DNA of 64,000 nucleotides from Castellaniella sp. Lineage in GTDB: Bacteria > Pseudomonadota > Gammaproteobacteria > Burkholderiales > Burkholderiaceae_B. Below the pieces are notes generated by a model. That model was not told where the DNA came from and made no database searches. It saw only the letters and a list, made by a program, of their open reading frames with translations. A program made the translations under genes and the position numbers. The stretch covers positions 1,674,001 through 1,738,000 of the forward strand of contig NZ_JAUCCU010000001.1 of the NCBI RefSeq assembly GCF_034675845.1, in the 5' to 3' direction. Shown piece by piece: positions 41,269 through 50,306 of the stretch (positions are counted from its first letter, which is position 1; each line of letters begins with the position of its first letter).

Positions 41269-42876
41269 TCAGATCCCGGCACCGAAGACTCGACCAGCAT
41301 GTTCGCGCATGGCGTGGAATTCAACGTCGGGGTAGCGTTCCTGGGCGACCCTGAGCTGGGCCGGAGAGCTGGCCAAGAACGCGATAGCGTCCACGACGTC
41401 GGTGGCAATGCTGGCAGGGTTGGCATCCATGAATTTCTTCAGGGCCTTGGGGTCTTTGCTGGTGATCCAGCGTGCCAGGCTGTAGCGTGAGGGCATCAGG
41501 CGGGCATCGACACCATATTCGGTTTTCAGGCGATGGGCCACGACCTCGAACTGCAGTTGGCCCACGGCGCCCAGCAATAGCGCACCCCCAGCGGCTTCGG
41601 GGCGAAAAACCTGGATTGCGCCTTCTTCGCCCAATTGGGTCAGGCCGGTGCGCAGTTGTTTGGTGCGCAGCGGGTCTTTGACTTCGACGGCCTGGAAGAG
41701 CTCGGGGGCAAAGAACGGCAGGCCGGTGAAAGTCAGGGATTCGCCTTCGGTCAGCACATCGCCCAGTTGCAGCACGCCGTGGTTGGGAATGCCGATAATG
41801 TCGCCGGCATAGGCTTCTTCGACGATCTCGCGGCGTTGCGACAGAAATGACACCACATTATTGGGCCGGATTTCCTTGCCGTTGCGGGCGACTTTAAGCC
41901 GCATGCCGCGCTGGAAGTGGCCCGAGCTGACGCGCACAAAGGCCACGCGGTCGCGGTGGGCCGGGTCCATATTGGCCTGGACCTTGAAGACCACGCCGGT
42001 GAACTTCGCCTCGTCCGGTTGGACAGTGCGTTCCAGTGCCGCGCGCGGGCCTGGGGCGGGGGCAAGTTCCACCAGGGCGTCCAGGACTTCGCGCACCCCA
42101 AAATTGTTGATGGCCGAACCAAAGAACACTGGCGTCTGGCGACCGGCCAGAAAGGCTTGGTGATCGAAGTCGGGCACGGCGCCGGTGATCAGCTCGATTT
42201 CTTCGTGAGCCTTGGTGTAGGCATCACCGAATCGTTGCTGCAAGACGGGATTGTTCAAGCTCTCGATGGTCTCGTCGTCGTGCCGGTCGCGTTCGCCACC
42301 AGGACGGAATACGCGCATGTGGTCGTGGCGGATATCGAATACTCCGCCGAACTGGCGTCCCATGCCCACGGGCCAGGAAAACGGGATGGCGTCCATGCCC
42401 AGGTGGCCTTCGATCTCGGACAGCAGCTCCAGCGGCTCGTGCACCTCGCGGTCCAGCTTGTTGATGAAGGTGATGATGGGGGTGTTGCGTGCGCGGCAGA
42501 CCTGCAGCAGGCGAATGGTTTGCGGTTCGACGCCATTACCGGCATCGATCACCATCAGGGCGGCGTCCACGGCGGTCAGCACGCGGTAGGTGTCTTCAGA
42601 GAAGTCCTGGTGGCCCGGAGTGTCCAGCAGATTGATCACGCAATCGCGGTATTCCATCTGCATGACCGAGGAGGCCACCGAGATGCCGCGTTGTTTTTCG
42701 ATTTCCATCCAATCGGATGCGGCGTGGCGGCTGGCCTTGCGGGCCTTGACGCTGCCGGCGATCTGGATGGCGCCTGCGAATAGCAGGAGCTTTTCCGTCA
42801 GCGTGGTCTTGCCGGCGTCAGGGTGGGAAATAATGGCAAACGTGCGTCGGCGGGCGACTTCGGCGGTCAGGCTCAT
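41269..42876 (-). CDS. prfC: Peptide chain release factor 3
   Basis: This 535-residue translational GTPase has G1 SHPDAGKTTL (residues 17-26), the effector region MEIEKQRGISVASSVMQM, G3 DTPGHQDF and G4 NKLDRE, followed by RF3-specific domains (GLTQLGEEGAIQVFRPEAAGG). RF3 removes RF1/RF2 from ribosomes after termination. It is preceded 18 bases upstream by the LysE gene on the same strand. Confidence 0.96.
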   Translation of the reverse strand: MSLTAEVARRRTFAIISHPDAGKTTLTEKLLLFAGAIQIAGSVKARKASRHAASDWMEIEKQRGISVASSVMQMEYRDCVINLLDTPGHQDFSEDTYRVLTAVDAALMVIDAGNGVEPQTIRLLQVCRARNTPIITFINKLDREVHEPLELLSEIEGHLGMDAIPFSWPVGMGRQFGGVFDIRHDHMRVFRPGGERDRHDDETIESLNNPVLQQRFGDAYTKAHEEIELITGAVPDFDHQAFLAGRQTPVFFGSAINNFGVREVLDALVELAPAPGPRAALERTVQPDEAKFTGVVFKVQANMDPAHRDRVAFVRVSSGHFQRGMRLKVARNGKEIRPNNVVSFLSQRREIVEEAYAGDIIGIPNHGVLQLGDVLTEGESLTFTGLPFFAPELFQAVEVKDPLRTKQLRTGLTQLGEEGAIQVFRPEAAGGALLLGAVGQLQFEVVAHRLKTEYGVDARLMPSRYSLARWITSKDPKALKKFMDANPASIATDVVDAIAFLASSPAQLRVAQERYPDVEFHAMREHAGRVFGAGI

Positions 42877-42894
42877 GGGAAATAGTCGGGTGTG

Positions 42895-43530
42895 TCAGCT
42901 TTTGTGACTGAAGGTGGCCAGCGCGGTGCCGGCCAAAACGAAGACAGATCCAAAACCGCGATTCAACCAGCGGATGTGGCCGGGCTTTCGCAACAGGCGC
43001 AGAATCTGTGAGGCCAGCGAAGTATAGCAACTCATGGCGACCAGATCGGTGAATGTCAGGGTGGCGCCGATCAGCACATACTGCAGGTCTAGCGGGCGTC
43101 CCAGATCCAGGAATTGCGGTACGACGGCCAGCAGAAACATGGTGCCTTTCGGGTTGGTGATATTGACCAGATAGCCGCGCAGCAGTTGATCGCGGATCGG
43201 GTGGACACCCGGCTGTGGCTGTGCCACGACAGCGACTGGGGCAGCGTCCGTGCGGAATTGCTTGACCCCCAGGTAGGCCAGGTACAGGGCGCCGGTCCAT
43301 TTGACGATGGTAAAGGCGATTTCTGAGGTGGCCAGCAGGGCGCCTACCCCGACGGCCACGATGAACAGCTGGCAGATAAGACCAAGCTGCAGGCCGATAG
43401 TGGTCCAGAACGCATGGCGAAAGCCATATTTCAGGCCCGAGGCCATGGAGCAAATGGCCCCCGGCCCGGGCGAGAAGGAAATCGCCCAGGCAGCGGCAAA
43501 AAAAGCCAGCCAGGTGGACAAGGCCATCAA
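42895..43530 (-). CDS. LysE-family exporter
   Basis: This 211-residue protein has about six membrane segments and the LysE/RhtB opening AWAISFSPGPGAICSMASGLKYG, plus the LRGYLVNITNPKGTMFLLAVVPQF motif. The family exports amino acids or their derivatives. The substrate here is unknown. A second ATG three bases downstream is an alternative start. It lies 35 bases after rhlE on the same strand. Confidence 0.9.
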   Translation of the reverse strand: MMALSTWLAFFAAAWAISFSPGPGAICSMASGLKYGFRHAFWTTIGLQLGLICQLFIVAVGVGALLATSEIAFTIVKWTGALYLAYLGVKQFRTDAAPVAVVAQPQPGVHPIRDQLLRGYLVNITNPKGTMFLLAVVPQFLDLGRPLDLQYVLIGATLTFTDLVAMSCYTSLASQILRLLRKPGHIRWLNRGFGSVFVLAGTALATFSHKS

Positions 43531-43565
43531 ATGCTCCGCAGTGGTTGCACAAACAAAGGCGTAGT

Positions 43566-45032
43566 TTAATCCGCCTTTTGTTGTAACAGGGCGGCTGCGC
43601 GGCCGCCTTGGGGGCGAGGGGAGCTACTGCTGCTGTTGCTACTGCGACGAGCATCGCTGCGGCGGCCTTCGGTGCTGGGGCGGGCATCCGTCGAGGGGCG
43701 GCGGTTGCCGGGGTTGCCATCGCGGCGGCCACCGGGGCGGCCTTCGCGGGCGGCTGGGCCATCTGGACGACGGTGGCGGCCATCACGCGGCGCATCGCTG
43801 CGTCCGCCCCGGAAATCGCCCTGGACGCGAGCCAGCGCGCGCTTTTCGCGGGCATCTGGCGCGGAGTCTGTCGTCACCATGGCAGTCGGATTCCAGCCCT
43901 CGATACTGATGGGCTCGATGGTTTGCTTGGTCAGGCGTTCGATGGCGCGCAGCAGCTTGATCTCGGTCTGGTCGACCAGCGACAGGGCCGAGCCGGTGCT
44001 GCCTGCGCGGCCCGTGCGGCCAATGCGGTGCACGTAATCTTCGGGCACATTGGGTAGCTCGAAATTCACGACTTGGGGCAGTTGGTCGATATCCAGGCCA
44101 CGGGCGGCGATGTCGGTCGCCACCAGGACGGCGACCTTGCCGTCCTTGAAGCCGGCCAGCGCCTTGGTGCGGGCGGCCTGACTTTTGTTGCCATGAATCG
44201 CGGCGGCAGTCAGGCCGTCTTTGACAAGCTTTTCAGCCAGACGGTTGGCGCCGTGCTTGGTGCGGGTGAACACCAGCACCTGATGCCAGCCGCTTTCGCG
44301 AATGATGTGGCTGAGCAGGTCGCGTTTATGCGATTGCTCGGTGGCCACCATGCGCTGGCTGACGAGTTCAGAGGTGGTGTTGCGCCGGGCGACCGAGACT
44401 TCGCCGGGGTTGCGCAAAATACCCTGGGCCAGGCCGCGGATTTCATCCGAGAAGGTGGCGGAGAACAACAGGTTCTGACGCTTGGCCGGCAACAGCTTCA
44501 TGATGCGGCGGATGTCATGGATAAAGCCCATGTCCAGCATGCGGTCGGCTTCATCCAGCACCAGAATTTCCACGCCGGACAGATCCAGGGTTTTTTGCTG
44601 GGCGTGGTCCAGCAAACGCCCAGGGGTGGCCACCAGGATATCCAGCGGTTTTCTCAGGGCTGCTATCTGGGGCTTGATGTTGACGCCGCCAAACATCACC
44701 ATGGAGTGGATGCGCGTGTGCTGGCTGTATAGCCGTACGGACTCCTCGACCTGGGCGGTGAGTTCGCGGGTGGGGGTCAACACCAGCACGCGGGGCCGCC
44801 CGACCTGGCGGCTGCTCAGGGGGTTTTGGATCAGATAGTGCAGAATGGGCAGCGTGAAGCCGGCGGTCTTGCCCGTGCCGGTCTGGGCGGCAGCCAGCAA
44901 GTCGCCGCCTTCCATGACGCGCGGGATGGCCTGGGCCTGGATGGGCGTGGGGTGGGTGTAGCCTGCGTCATGTACGGCACGCAGCAGGGGTTCTGCCAGG
45001 CCAAGCGAGGCAAAAGTAATGGAATTGTCCAA
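43566..45032 (-). CDS. rhlE: DEAD-box RNA helicase RhlE
   Basis: This 488-residue helicase has motif I AQTGTGKT (residues 49-56), motif II DEAD (VLDEADRMLDMGF), motif III SAT, and motif VI HRIGRTGRAG, then a low-complexity Arg/Gly/Asp-rich tail typical of RhlE. It unwinds RNA in ribosome assembly and mRNA decay. The frame starts with TTG at 45032; GGAG lies about eight bases upstream and no ATG is close, so a TTG start is supported. A long leader of about 185 bases precedes it. Confidence 0.93.
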   Translation of the reverse strand: MDNSITFASLGLAEPLLRAVHDAGYTHPTPIQAQAIPRVMEGGDLLAAAQTGTGKTAGFTLPILHYLIQNPLSSRQVGRPRVLVLTPTRELTAQVEESVRLYSQHTRIHSMVMFGGVNIKPQIAALRKPLDILVATPGRLLDHAQQKTLDLSGVEILVLDEADRMLDMGFIHDIRRIMKLLPAKRQNLLFSATFSDEIRGLAQGILRNPGEVSVARRNTTSELVSQRMVATEQSHKRDLLSHIIRESGWHQVLVFTRTKHGANRLAEKLVKDGLTAAAIHGNKSQAARTKALAGFKDGKVAVLVATDIAARGLDIDQLPQVVNFELPNVPEDYVHRIGRTGRAGSTGSALSLVDQTEIKLLRAIERLTKQTIEPISIEGWNPTAMVTTDSAPDAREKRALARVQGDFRGGRSDAPRDGRHRRPDGPAAREGRPGGRRDGNPGNRRPSTDARPSTEGRRSDARRSSNSSSSSPRPQGGRAAALLQQKAD

Positions 45033-45369
45033 CAGTGTGACTCCAGCGACCGCCTACCGCTCGAGTCGAGAGATACCAATCGAGGCTGACGAATTGAATG
45101 AAATGAGGAAATGGCCGCCGACGAGAGCCGGGCAATGTCTGATGGAGCCGCCTGACGGAGGCCCCCACATGCCAGCGTCGGGGAACGTCGCGCGACGGAC
45201 TGGTAAGCCGCGCGAAAGCGACCATTATAGCGTGTCGGATGTCCCCGAGCTTGCTGAATGTCTTTAAAATACATCAGTCTCGATTTGCTGAGGCGCACAA
45301 GCGTTCTGCGATGATCTGGCAAGTCCTGATCGGGACAGCTCATGAATCAATATCCCTAACGAGGTTCCG
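45033..45369. other. Divergent rhlE/lemA intergenic region
   Basis: This 337-base gap holds a consensus -10 box for rhlE (TATAAT, complement of 45224-45229) with no clear -35, implying a leader of about 185 bases. GC-rich complementary tracts in the leader could fold. On the lemA side TAAAAT near 45262 is a possible -10 box. No gene or tRNA is seen in it. Confidence 0.5.
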
Positions 45370-45987
45370 ATGATCCGACGTTTTTTCAATTGGACAGTGG
45401 TGGCGGCTGCGGCGCTATTGCTGTCAGGCTGTGGCTACAACGAAATCCAACAGCAGGATGAACAGGTCAAGGCGGCTTGGTCTCAGGCGCTCAACCAGTA
45501 TGAACGCCGGGCGGATCTCGTGCCTAAGCTGGTCTCCTCGGTCAATGCCTATATGGTCAACGAGCGCACGGTGCTGGAGCAGGTGACCAAGGATCGGGCG
45601 CGGGTAGGTCAGATTCAGATCAATGCGGACGATCTCGGAGACCCGGCGTTGATGGCGCGTTTCGAGCAGGCCCAGGCGGCATTGGGGGCCAGTCTGGGGC
45701 GCTTGCTGGCAGTCTCTGAAAACTATCCGCAACTCAAGAGCGACGGCTTGTTTCGCGACCTGATGACGCAGCTGGAGGGCACGGAAAACCGCATTGCCGT
45801 GGCGCGGGAACGCTATGTCGGGGCAGTCCAGACCTATAACCTGACCATACGCCAGTTTCCGACGCTGATCACGGCCCGGATCTTCGGCTATCAGACCAAG
45901 GTCCAGTACGGTTTGGATAAGGCCGATACCGTGATGCAGGACCCGGCCGTCAAGTTCGACGTGCCGGCTGCGGGTGCGACGCAATGA
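45370..45987 (+). CDS. lemA: LemA family lipoprotein
   Basis: This 205-residue protein has a lipoprotein signal (AAALLLSGC, lipidated Cys21) and the LemA helical core (DEQVKAAWSQALNQYERRADLVPKLV). LemA proteins often accompany TPM-domain proteins and are membrane-associated in the periplasm. The role is not settled. Its stop overlaps the start of the TPM gene by four bases. Confidence 0.92.
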   Translation: MIRRFFNWTVVAAAALLLSGCGYNEIQQQDEQVKAAWSQALNQYERRADLVPKLVSSVNAYMVNERTVLEQVTKDRARVGQIQINADDLGDPALMARFEQAQAALGASLGRLLAVSENYPQLKSDGLFRDLMTQLEGTENRIAVARERYVGAVQTYNLTIRQFPTLITARIFGYQTKVQYGLDKADTVMQDPAVKFDVPAAGATQ

Positions 45988-46889
45988 CTGCAATAGGCCG
46001 AGGGTGGCTGGGGCACGCTTTCCTGGCGCTGTGCTTGTGGCTGTTCTGGTGCATGCCAGCCCAGGCGCAAAATAGCGCCGGGGCGCCGTCAGGCGGCACG
46101 ATTCCCGTGCCTGCCTGGACCGCTCCGGTCATGGATTTGACGGATACCCTGGATGCCACTCAGATCCAAAGCCTGGATGCGCAGTTGCGCGCCTGGGAAA
46201 AGGCTCGCGGTTCGCAGCTGTTTGTGCTGTTGGTGCCGACGACAGGGTCCGATACCATTGAACAATACGCCCGGCGGGTGTTTGATGATTGGGCCGTCGG
46301 GCGCAAGGGACTGGATGATGGGGTCTTGCTGCTGGCGGCTTTGCAGGATCGTCAACTGCGTATCGACGTGGGCTATGGGCTGGAAGGCACGGTCACCGAT
46401 ATCCAGGCCGGCCGCATTATCCGCGAACAAATCACGCCCTATTTTGCCCAAGGGGATGTGTTTGCAGGCCTGCAGGCGGGGGTGTCTGCGCTGCAGGCCC
46501 TGATCAACGGCGAAGACCTGCCCCCGCCTGTGTCGCAGGGCGATGACGACGAAGATGTCGTACTCGGGATTCTGGGGTTCTTGTTTTTCATGGCGCTGGT
46601 GGTACCGCTGTGGATGACTGCCGTCTTGGCGGCAGGCTTCACCTGGATGATGACCTCCAGTGCCCTGTGGGCCTTGCTGGGGGCTGTGCTTGGTTTGCTG
46701 GTGGGGGGCGTGGCTCGTGCGCTGGGGATTACGTCGCGCATGCGCAGGCATTCAAGCTCGCGTGGTCGAGACGATGGGTTTGGTGGCGGTGGTTTCGGCG
46801 GTGGTGGTGGCGGTTTCGGCGGTGGTGGTGGCGGTGGCGGTGGCGGTGGTGGTCGTGGCGGTGGTGGTGGCGCCTCCGGCGGCTGGTGA
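45984..46889 (+). CDS. TPM-domain membrane protein (YgcG-type) with poly-glycine tail
   Basis: This 301-residue protein has a signal peptide (cleavage near PAQA, residue 28), a TPM domain (VMDLTDTLDATQIQSLD to DVGYGLEGTVTDIQAG), two or three membrane segments (about 190-250) and a C-terminal Gly-rich tail, ending RGGGGGASGGW. TPM proteins are linked to photosystem or membrane protein quality control, with LemA as frequent neighbour. The GGT/GGC-rich tail is encoded by a low-complexity repeat at about 46790-46880, which could vary in length. Confidence 0.9.
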   Translation: MTAIGRGWLGHAFLALCLWLFWCMPAQAQNSAGAPSGGTIPVPAWTAPVMDLTDTLDATQIQSLDAQLRAWEKARGSQLFVLLVPTTGSDTIEQYARRVFDDWAVGRKGLDDGVLLLAALQDRQLRIDVGYGLEGTVTDIQAGRIIREQITPYFAQGDVFAGLQAGVSALQALINGEDLPPPVSQGDDDEDVVLGILGFLFFMALVVPLWMTAVLAAGFTWMMTSSALWALLGAVLGLLVGGVARALGITSRMRRHSSSRGRDDGFGGGGFGGGGGGFGGGGGGGGGGGGRGGGGGASGGW

Positions 46890-46909
46890 GGCCATTGCCG
46901 CCGCAGGCA

Positions 46910-48376
46910 TCACAGCGCCAGAAACAAAGCGTGGGCCATTTGGCCGATCAGCAGTTCGCGCTGGAGATCAGGCGCCGGGTTTTCGCCGATAGTGGACCAG
47001 GACGGATGGCTGCGGGCCTCGTTCAGGATGGTCTGCACGGCAGGCGGCAGGCGATTCAGAGGCTCGGTCGGCGGGCTGGCGTTCTCAGTGGGGGCGGCGT
47101 CCTCAGCGGGGGCATCGGGGACGGCATTGATCTGGGCCATCAAGTCCTGGCTGATGGGACGCATGGCTGCATGTCCGCGGCATTCCAGGGCCCGCACCAG
47201 CGCCAGCTGGCGCAGTCCCAGCAGGTGCAGCACGGGATCGTCCACCGTCATTTCCACCTGGCCGGCGAGCCTGCCGATCAGGCGCTTGCCCCATTGGTTG
47301 GCACCTTGCCATACCCCGCCGATCGCAGCCCCCAATAAGGTGGCGGTGCCCAGGCTCAGGCCTCCGGTCAGGACGTCTACCGTGGCGCCGGCCATGGCGC
47401 CTGTGGCCAGGCCTTTGCTGACCTTGATGCCAAAGTCGCGCATTGCCATCGGGCTGAACAGATCCATGCCCCAGCGCTCGCCTTCCAGGGGTAGTGGGTA
47501 ATGGGGAAAGGTAGATTTGCTGAAGCGGTAACGTTTCAGCAGTGCATGTACGCAGCTTTGCTCCCGGTCACGGGTACGTTTGCGCAAGACCAGCGTGATG
47601 GCGGCCAGTTCGGCCGGCTCGTGCAGACAGGGCAGCCGCAGGGCCGCAGCATCCATCAGCAATTCTGCAATCAGTCGGGTGGCATCCTGCAGGCGCTTCA
47701 GACGTTGCTGGCCCAGGTCTGTGCGCAAGGCCATCAGCCCAGGCGCCTGTTGGCTCAGCATCAGGGCCAGGCGGTCCAGCATTTGGCTTTCACCGTCCAG
47801 GGCGGGCGCCACGGTGTCGAAATCCACCGTAGCGTGCAGGCCCAGGCGCGCCAGGGCCTCGCGCCAGGCGAGTACATCGGCCAATGGGCTGCGCGTGAAG
47901 TTCAGCACGGGCAGGATCGGACGGCCGCAGGCGGCCAGCAGGGTGAGTTCGTCACGATGCTTGGGCAGCACCGGGTCACGGACATCAATGACATAGAGTG
48001 CGGCGTCGGTTTTCAGCACCGTATCCAGCACCCGGCATTCCTGTTCGAATCGCTCGGTGGATTCTGGGCTGTCCAGCAGGCGCTGGATGCGCTCTGGCCC
48101 GTCAGGGCGTTCTTCGCTGGGATCGGTCTGGATCAGTTGGTCCAGGTAGTCCAGCACGCCCATGGCGTCTTCCAGGCCCGGTGTGTCACGCAGAATCAGC
48201 ATGGGCTGGCCGCTGCCGGACAGCAACTGGGCGCTTTCGACATGCCGGGTCGTGCCGGGTTCGTCGGCGACTTCACCGAATAGCTCATCACGCAACAAGG
48301 TACGCAGCAAGGATGTTTTGCCGGTATTCGTGTGGCCAACGACGGCAAGGTCGATGGGGGAAAGAATATCAGTCAT
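46910..48376 (-). CDS. GTPase with C-terminal DUF3482 domain
   Basis: This 488-residue protein starts with a small GTPase domain (Walker A GHTNTGKTS at residues 14-22, then RDTPGLEDAMG as G3), followed by a DUF3482 region with membrane-like glycine-rich segments (MAGATVDVLTGGLSLGTATL). It overlaps the upstream DUF2868 gene by four bases. The pair is conserved as neighbours in proteobacteria and its function is unknown. Confidence 0.9.
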   Translation of the reverse strand: MTDILSPIDLAVVGHTNTGKTSLLRTLLRDELFGEVADEPGTTRHVESAQLLSGSGQPMLILRDTPGLEDAMGVLDYLDQLIQTDPSEERPDGPERIQRLLDSPESTERFEQECRVLDTVLKTDAALYVIDVRDPVLPKHRDELTLLAACGRPILPVLNFTRSPLADVLAWREALARLGLHATVDFDTVAPALDGESQMLDRLALMLSQQAPGLMALRTDLGQQRLKRLQDATRLIAELLMDAAALRLPCLHEPAELAAITLVLRKRTRDREQSCVHALLKRYRFSKSTFPHYPLPLEGERWGMDLFSPMAMRDFGIKVSKGLATGAMAGATVDVLTGGLSLGTATLLGAAIGGVWQGANQWGKRLIGRLAGQVEMTVDDPVLHLLGLRQLALVRALECRGHAAMRPISQDLMAQINAVPDAPAEDAAPTENASPPTEPLNRLPPAVQTILNEARSHPSWSTIGENPAPDLQRELLIGQMAHALFLAL

Positions 48377-49761
48377 GGAGATGGGTTTCCGAGGTGTTCC
48401 AGCCAGCTAGCCAGGCTGCTTGCTTGAGGCAGCGAATGTTGGGACAGCGCCTGCTGCCAGACCTGCCGACGTGCGGGCGAGCCCTCAAGGCAGAGAATCT
48501 GGAAATCGGCACAGACGTGGCGGAGTTCGTTGAACCAGACCGCCGCGCCACGATCCGGCGTCAGCCGCGCATCGCACACCAGCAGCAGGTGCTGGGTGGG
48601 CAGCATTTGGCGGATGCGAACGCGGTCTGCGCGACTGTCGCAGCGGCCCAGATCGTCAATGGCATCGGGTAGGTCGGCGGGGGGCCAGAGAATATCCGGG
48701 CCTAGTTCGTAGGCCATGATGGCCGCGTGACGGGTGGCCTGATATGGCTGCCGGGTGGCGCTCAGGCGCGCGTCGGCCCGGCCTGCTGGGCGGTCCACCC
48801 CCAGTATCTGATGGGTGGGCAGCAGGCGGTCGCGTAGCTCTAGCCAACCGGGTAGATCCGGGTCGACATGCAACTGGCGAATGCGCCGGTGCAGCCACAA
48901 TCCGCAGGCGATCAAGCCCAGTACCCGAGGCAGCACTCCCCAGGCCAACAGACAGCCGATCAGCCACCATGACCATTGCGTTTGCACGGCGGCGGGCGCC
49001 GGGGTGGCCGCCATGCTTTGCGCGACCGACAGTTCGGAAGGCAAGGGAAATCCCAGCCAGTGCGGCACGCTGCCCAGCCACTGGCTAAAGGCCAGGAACG
49101 CATCCGGCGACAGCAGCGTGGTTTCCCAGTAGAACGTATAGCTGCGGGTGCTCAGCAAGATCAGCAAGGTGGGTATGGCCCCTGCGAAGACGGCAATCCA
49201 GGCGCCGTGACTCAACAGCCCCAGGGCGGGCTTCCAGGCATGGGTACGGGACAGCAGGGACAAAAATGCCTGTGCCACCAGGGCTGCATCCGGGCCGCGC
49301 ACGATTTTGCGTGTCAGCCATAGCCACGCATGCGAGAGCGTGGTGCCCCCCGCAGGCCAGCCCGGCAGGCAGCCGATCAGCCAGATCAGGAACATCAGGG
49401 CATGCAGCCCCAGCAGCCCCAGCAAGGCCAGCGCCAGATTGACGGTGCCCGTCGGATTGCCCAGGACGCTGATGGCGGCCCCCACTCCGGCCAGCCCAGC
49501 GCTTAGCCATAAGGCCAGCAGCGCCCAGCGGGCGCCGGTCGTCCATTGCTGCAGGCAGGTCTGCAAAGATCCCCGGGCAGCCAGCCAAGCCGCCCGGGCG
49601 AGAATACGCTGCTGCAGATCGGCAGGCTGTCGCAAGGCTGCCTGGCAAGCGGCGGCATCTTCCAGGGGGCCCCAGTGGGCCTCGCGCAGCCGCACGGCTT
49701 CGGCTCGCCAGTGCTGCTGCAGTGGCGAGCCAGAAGGCGAGGTGGCGGTGGGATGCTCCAT
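48373..49761 (-). CDS. DUF2868 family membrane protein
   Basis: This 462-residue protein has four or more membrane segments (VNLALALLGLLGLHALMFLI and similar) and the DUF2868 layout with hydrophobic N-terminal part and a soluble C-terminal part. The start at 49761 (MEHPTATSPSG) is chosen over an in-frame codon at 49830. It is translationally coupled to the DUF3482 GTPase. The function is unknown; as the partner of a membrane GTPase, a role in membrane homeostasis is possible. Confidence 0.85.
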   Translation of the reverse strand: MEHPTATSPSGSPLQQHWRAEAVRLREAHWGPLEDAAACQAALRQPADLQQRILARAAWLAARGSLQTCLQQWTTGARWALLALWLSAGLAGVGAAISVLGNPTGTVNLALALLGLLGLHALMFLIWLIGCLPGWPAGGTTLSHAWLWLTRKIVRGPDAALVAQAFLSLLSRTHAWKPALGLLSHGAWIAVFAGAIPTLLILLSTRSYTFYWETTLLSPDAFLAFSQWLGSVPHWLGFPLPSELSVAQSMAATPAPAAVQTQWSWWLIGCLLAWGVLPRVLGLIACGLWLHRRIRQLHVDPDLPGWLELRDRLLPTHQILGVDRPAGRADARLSATRQPYQATRHAAIMAYELGPDILWPPADLPDAIDDLGRCDSRADRVRIRQMLPTQHLLLVCDARLTPDRGAAVWFNELRHVCADFQILCLEGSPARRQVWQQALSQHSLPQASSLASWLEHLGNPSP

Positions 49762-49826
49762 GTGGCGGTGGGCGACGATAAAACGTCGATAATACCGAGT
49801 TTTAGAAATTAAGGATCGGAGAGCCC

Positions 49827-50306
49827 TCAAGGGCGCTGGCAGGGTTTCAGCAGCGTGACGTCTCCGTCAGTGGGCATGATGGCGCGCAGCGGTCGGCAGT
49901 GGCCTTCGACGCACCAGTCATAATCTGCCGTATAGATCGACCGGGTCAGGCGCAGGACTTGCAACGGGGGCGTTTGTGGCTGGTAACTGTACCAACCGTC
50001 GGCATGGTGTATGGCGTCGGGCGGTGGGTCCATCCCAGCCCCCGAACCCAGTACCCGGGCCTGGCCTGCCACCAGCACGGCTTGTCCACTGGCGTCGCGC
50101 TGTACCCGATAGTCTTCTTCCCAGCGGATTTTCTCGATGGAGTGCGTCCAGGCCAGCGTGAAGGCCCGCACAGGCACAAAGCGCGGCGGCAGCGCGGGGG
50201 CCGCCGCCAGCGTCAGGCAAACACCCAGTACGCCTAGCATCAGTTTGCCGTGGGCTGCGGATCGGCTCTTTGCATCAAACGGCCTGGGGACCGACAGCCC
50301 GATCAC
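49827..50306 (-). CDS. DUF1850 protein linked to TAXI-TRAP transporter
   Basis: The 159-residue product has a hydrophobic N-terminus (LGVLGVCLTLAAAPALP) and the DUF1850 core (AFTLAWTHSIEKIRWEEDYRV, then VLGSGAGMDPPPDA and RSIYTADYDWCVEG). DUF1850 genes commonly accompany fused TAXI-TRAP permeases and encode probable exported accessory proteins. The frame begins at a GTG at 50306, overlapping the permease gene by 32 bases; an ATG at 50240 that starts just before the signal-like segment is an alternative. Confidence 0.8.
   Translation of the reverse strand: MIGLSVPRPFDAKSRSAAHGKLMLGVLGVCLTLAAAPALPPRFVPVRAFTLAWTHSIEKIRWEEDYRVQRDASGQAVLVAGQARVLGSGAGMDPPPDAIHHADGWYSYQPQTPPLQVLRLTRSIYTADYDWCVEGHCRPLRAIMPTDGDVTLLKPCQRP

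Noticed and set aside
46790..46880. GGT/GGC repeat tract considered as a CRISPR or satellite
   Set aside because: It is in frame and encodes the Gly-rich tail of the TPM protein; there are no spacers.
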